Shown piece after piece: positions 61,403 to 64,000 of a DNA stretch of 64,000 nt. The stretch is from the NCBI RefSeq assembly GCF_040954835.1, contig NC_090703.1, positions 16,505,444 to 16,569,443 of the forward strand. Reading direction: 5' to 3'. The stretch comes from Lepisosteus oculatus (Eukaryota > Chordata > Actinopteri > Semionotiformes > Lepisosteidae). Position 1 is the first letter of the stretch. Every line of letters starts with the position of its first letter. The notes under the pieces were generated by a model. That model was not told the DNA's origin. It did no database searches and saw only the letters and a program-made list of their open reading frames with translations. The position numbers were made by a program, and so were the translations under genes.

Positions 61403-64000
61403 AATGTAATAAACCTGGCTTAATTTATTGCTTGCGTTTTTTAATCAAGTTGTCCCATTCTGAAATAGTCTTTCTCAATTACATATGGGAAGCAACTAGA
61501 CTGGTTGGATAGAAATAATTTTGCTATTTTCTTTGACTCTTTATAATTGTGCTTAATGTCATTCAAATTGCACCTTAGCAGTAAAGAATCAGAAGCAAAT
61601 TACAATACTATGGGCCCAGATGGACATTCCAGGTATACACAAGACATATGGTTCTGTTTTTAGAAAATATATTAGTTCTCTTTGAAGGGTTCAGATAAAA
61701 GCAGGCCCATGAAACATGTGATGCCCTGTAGTGAACTCATGACAATACTTAAAAAGGATTACAAGCATTCAAAACTCAAGTATTAAAAATTAAATACTAT
61801 ACAAATAAGAAAATTAAACCAGAAATATCTAACGATAAAAATAAACCTATCATCCCTTGTCATAAAAATTAAATGAAAGCACATGAGAATTCCTATTTTT
61901 GTTCCTGAATATATCCCTGATGGTATCTGTTGTCTCTAAATAAACACTAGTATACATTTATTCCAATATACTGTATGTTCTAAAGAAACCATGGCTGTAT
62001 CTACACTCCACAAAGAATTATGGTGCATTTGACCTTAAGGAGTGGTCAAAGAACAAAGTCAAGGATATTTTTGATACGATACATATGTGTTATTTTGTTA
62101 TGTGTTACAAAATAATCATAATCCTGTAAGGGGTTATGAAAATAATTTACCTTTATGAAAATAAAATATTACCTTTAGGAAAGGTCAGAGGTCATGGGCA
62201 ATGCCATTTTGTTTTCCTGTTGATAATACTCTTTACGGAGTTATAACTGACCTGTAGGACAGGCCAAAGGTATTGATTGTACCTGTCTGCTTCATTTATC
62301 TGTTTACAATAATTCCCACAGGCTACTATTATTACTTTTATTGTAATGGCTATGGCACAGCATAACAGACTGAAGTATCTTTGTTTTTCTGCTCCTGTTC
62401 ACAGTCAGTGTGTCTCAACATGGGTGCAGTTGGGTGAGGCCATGCGGCAAGATATCATCACAGGGAACTGCAGCTGTGAGGATGCAGTGATCAGGCAGAG
62501 AGAGGAGGTGTGAGTCGAGGGATTCCTGGTCGTCTGATGGGCCTCTATGTGAGTTTCTGCACCTCCCAACATGCCTCTCTCCCCAGGGAGGTAAAAAGAA
62601 CTATCTCCTGCCATCCGGGGTGTCTGCCAAGGTTGAAGAGCTGAAAGTTTGTAAGTTATTTTCAGTTATATTCTCTATTGGAATACAGCTGGCATACACT
62701 GTGACTTTGTTTTTTAGGTCTGTACTCAAGAGCTATTTGTCCTTAGAATCCACAAGGCAATTTGATTGATTCATGACACAAATAGAATTCAATATATGCA
62801 CATTTGCCTTAAATTTGACTTGGCCCATAGTCTTTTTTAAATTAAAATCTTACTATATATAAACAATTGTGCTCGGTCTAAGTCTCTTCAAAAGTACAGA
62901 CCCCCAAAAGACAAACTATTCCAGATGTTTCATGAGTGATCCACTCTCAATCCAAACAACCTACTTTTTTTACCTCAATTTTTACATATTCAAAAATCCA
63001 ACCAAGAAAAAAATATTTTGTAATGGGTTGTTTCTCTTGTTCCAAATCTTATCAAGTCAAATTTGATTTCTTTCTATATATGGTAAAAATGACCATATTA
63101 ACTTTTTTATATTTAGTTTAATATAAAAAATATACATCTGTCCAGTTGAGTTCTACATGGTGGCAAGGGCACACAGGGAAAACTATGCATCCATTAAAGA
63201 TTACATTAAGGATTAAGGTTGATAAAAGTAAAATAAACCTCCTGGCGGAACCAGGATTTTATATTTGGGGTTACAGGAACACCTTGTGGGGTAGCATTTT
63301 TAAATGGTAATTTTCTAAAAGAGGGTGCACTACAATTCTTCTCTGCACCAGTTACATTGCAACTCCTGTTTTACATTGTGGACAAAGTGATGTGATGTGC
63401 AAGCCAAAGCCAAAACCTTGTGCAACTTTCACTTATTTGCATGGGAACAATCTACAGCAATCTGCCACATATTTGCCGACGCTAATCATTTACAATATAC
63501 TAAATGATGGTACATTCTTAAAAACATTTAAGATGCATTGTAATTGTTTTCTACATTCCCATTTTCTTTTATTAGTACATTTAAGACAATATGGGATTTT
63601 AGTTAATACCTAAAATGGGGTGGCAAAGCCATATTTAGGTGGGGTGACAACCGCTACTCATTTGTCTATGCCTCTGGAAACACCATACCTTACAAACCTC
63701 TAGTAAACATCACAATTTAGATCACATCACATCACATTCACAGCCACCACTGGGGAGCCAATTGGGTGGATTGGAGGAGGGATGCAGAAAGATGAATGCG
63801 AACAGAACAGGACAGGCTGACAAGTTAGAGTAGATGAGGTGAGGGAACACCTGGTTGCTGTTATCCTTCCAGAGCTTGTGTTAGAAACGTTCGGGTTCAG
63901 AGAACAGCAGTTTCCAAAATGTATCAAGGTTTGTCAGAAATCCAGAGCGAGATGCTTTTTTATTTCTTTCATTCTACATCTTCTCATAGGCTTTTATATT
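61403..64000 (-). other. crim1-like intron (to window edge)
   Basis: No additional antistasin, VWC or IGFBP exon was found, so the next upstream exon is outside the window. Open frames such as those at 62405-62614 and 63727-63927 lack cysteine-repeat spacing. A perfect direct repeat of nuclear-receptor half-sites is noted separately. Confidence 0.5.
62182..62194 (+). promoter_or_regulatory. Perfect DR1 nuclear-receptor element
   Basis: AGGTCA-G-AGGTCA: two identical half-sites spaced by one base, the consensus for RXR, PPAR/RXR, HNF4 or COUP-TF dimers. It lies in a crim1-like intron. The sequence match is exact, but function is unknown and a single occurrence can be chance. Confidence 0.35.

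Overview
This is vertebrate nuclear DNA, almost certainly from a ray-finned fish. It is AT-rich, with split genes, GT-AG introns and fish-type repeats: Tc1-like DNA transposons, a 5S-rRNA-derived SINE with a LINE-type tail, tRNA-derived SINEs and LINE 3' fragments. The SINE set reminds me of gar, bowfin or sturgeon, but I cannot fix the species. There are no prokaryotic features.

Three protein genes could be assembled exon by exon. (1) A striated-type alpha-actin (actc1-like) lies on the minus strand, with coding exons at 8181..4109, a noncoding first exon near 9700..9667 and a compact muscle promoter at about 9726-9792. (2) eif2ak4 (GCN2, the amino-acid-starvation eIF2-alpha kinase) lies on the plus strand at 14744-48161. 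Its 39 coding exons join in phase into a 1651-residue protein with RWD, pseudokinase, kinase, HisRS-like and C-terminal regions. (3) The 3' part of a CRIM1-family transmembrane gene (antistasin and VWC repeats) lies on the minus strand at 61022..53240. Its 5' exons are beyond the right edge.

Layout: 1-4025 holds a decayed Tc1-like fragment, a CpG-containing block at about 1960-2650 with minus-strand splice donors, and the actin 3' end. 9740-14640 separates the head-to-head actin and eif2ak4 promoters and contains a candidate muscle control module near 10780-11150. The eif2ak4 introns carry most of the transposon debris. 48162-53239 is the gap between the convergent eif2ak4 and crim1-like genes. 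58700-64000 holds crim1-like introns with two SINEs.

The three genes are functionally unrelated: a sarcomere protein, a translational stress kinase, and a growth-factor-binding membrane protein. Nothing suggests a shared pathway. The points most worth checking are an actin gene with striated-type protein but smooth-muscle-type introns, an overlapping upstream ORF at the eif2ak4 start, an unexplained in-frame exon near the eif2ak4 C-terminus, and the divergent tail and missing VWC repeat of the crim1-like gene. I found no clearly new biological system.
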